Shown here in pieces: positions 63,513 through 64,000 of a stretch of DNA of 64,000 nucleotides (position 1 is its first letter; the number at the start of each line of letters is the position of its first letter). The position numbers were made by a program, and so were the translations under genes. Origin of the DNA: Methylobacterium tardum (GTDB lineage: Bacteria > Pseudomonadota > Alphaproteobacteria > Rhizobiales > Beijerinckiaceae); NCBI RefSeq assembly GCF_023546765.1, contig NZ_CP097484.1, forward strand, positions 6,072,001 to 6,136,000, in the 5' to 3' direction. The notes below the pieces were generated by a model that saw only the letters and a program-made list of their open reading frames with translations, did no database searches and was not told the DNA's origin.

Positions 63513-64000
63513 GCCGCAGGCGCCGAAGGCGCTGGCCGATCCCGATGCCCTCGCGGCGCGCCGCGCCCTGATCGGGGCGCCGCACATCGCGCCGATCCGG
63601 GCGCTCGCGGACCGGATCGCGGCGGAACGCGGGGCGCCGGTCCCCGTGCCGGACCCCCTGGACGGCGGCGTCGGGGCGCGGATGCTCCTCCTCCTCGAGA
63701 CGCCCGGCCCGGCCGTGCTGCGCACCGGCTTCGTCACCCGCGACAGCGCGAACGGCACCGCCGCCAACCTGTTCCGCTTCCTCGCCGAGGCCAGCATCGC
63801 CCGGGCCGACACGCTGATCTGGAATGTCGTGCCCTGGCTGATTCACGAAGCGGGCGCCCTCAACCGCGCCCCCCGCCGGGCCGAGGTCGCGGCCGCCGCG
63901 CCGTATCTGGCCCCGCTCCTCGACCTGCTGCCGCGCCTAGCCGTCGCGGTGCTGGCCGGCCGCTTCGCCGGCGAGGCGGCGCCGGCTGTCGCGGCGATCC
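63502..64000 (+). CDS. Uracil-DNA-glycosylase-fold protein (3' end outside window)
   Basis: 166 visible residues from ATG at 63502, overlapping the PIG-L stop. MLLLLETPGPAVLRTGFVTR resembles the first UDG motif, and NGTAANLFRFLAEASIARAD then TLIWNVVPWLIHEAG the middle of a UDG domain (N-V-V-P-W). The UDG superfamily removes damaged bases from DNA. Position as the last gene of a biosynthetic cluster is unusual; it may be a separate repair gene translated by coupling, or a UDG-fold protein with another task. The remainder, including the catalytic C-terminal His motif, lies outside the window. Confidence 0.75.
   Translation, partial: MKAEPQAPKALADPDALAARRALIGAPHIAPIRALADRIAAERGAPVPVPDPLDGGVGARMLLLLETPGPAVLRTGFVTRDSANGTAANLFRFLAEASIARADTLIWNVVPWLIHEAGALNRAPRRAEVAAAAPYLAPLLDLLPRLAVAVLAGRFAGEAAPAVAAI

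Overview
The window is high-GC chromosomal DNA from an alphaproteobacterium, most likely Methylobacterium or Methylorubrum. Three things point there: a lanmodulin homologue (lanthanide-binding EF-hand protein), gene neighbourhoods typical of Rhizobiales (Suv3-like helicase, S4 protein, fdxA, carD, rpoH; and bolA, dnaJ, cobS, cobT, rpmB), and several families of intergenic inverted repeats. Nearly all of it is ordinary chromosome. I see no tRNA, rRNA, IS element, prophage or CRISPR array. All assignments come from reading the sequence; no database search was possible.

Layout. 1-9,800: the end of an MFS transporter, a minus-strand housekeeping run (rpoH, carD, fdxA, S4 protein, Suv3-like helicase), small envelope or unknown proteins, then rpmB. 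10,000-15,300: cobaltochelatase genes cobT and cobS with a DUF29 gene between them, a J-domain protein, BolA and ArfB. 15,300-21,500: YoaK-like membrane protein, methyltransferase, a tightly overlapping exonuclease/DNA ligase/YjbQ operon, and an isolated flagellar rod/hook-type gene. 21,500-31,500: a metal-handling stretch with a heavy-metal RND efflux operon, a CobW-family GTPase behind a probable Zur box, lanmodulin, and an orphan peptide-type binding protein. 31,500-35,200: metallo-hydrolase, Rieske oxygenase, a 23-codon ORF with an unusually strong ribosome-binding site and its own terminator, and a coiled-coil protein. 35,400-38,700: ffh, chorismate mutase, rpsP and rimM. 38,800-49,300: a large hybrid histidine kinase, O-antigen ligase, PcaD-like hydrolase, a PBP1A-type enzyme with an extra C-terminal domain, and an HdeD-like protein. 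49,400-53,900: an EmrA/EmrB efflux pair and a lytic transglycosylase. 54,100-64,000: a nine-gene plus-strand cluster running off the window end.

That last cluster is the best candidate for an undescribed system. It contains inositol-phosphate synthase, an HD-like protein, a methyltransferase, a Gfo/Idh/MocA oxidoreductase, a YcaO-fold enzyme, an IolE/IolI-like isomerase, a GT4 glycosyltransferase, a PIG-L deacetylase-fold protein and a uracil-DNA-glycosylase-fold protein. The inositol/glycosyltransferase/PIG-L part resembles the first steps of mycothiol synthesis, but a YcaO enzyme without a visible precursor peptide or partner is not part of that pathway.

Three probable frameshifts (ffh, chorismate mutase, histidine kinase/Hpt) lie within about 2 kb around 37,050-39,100, and a fourth may lie at the PBP1A N terminus. 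Two of the three fall in G or C runs one base too short, so sequencing or assembly error is as likely as real mutation.
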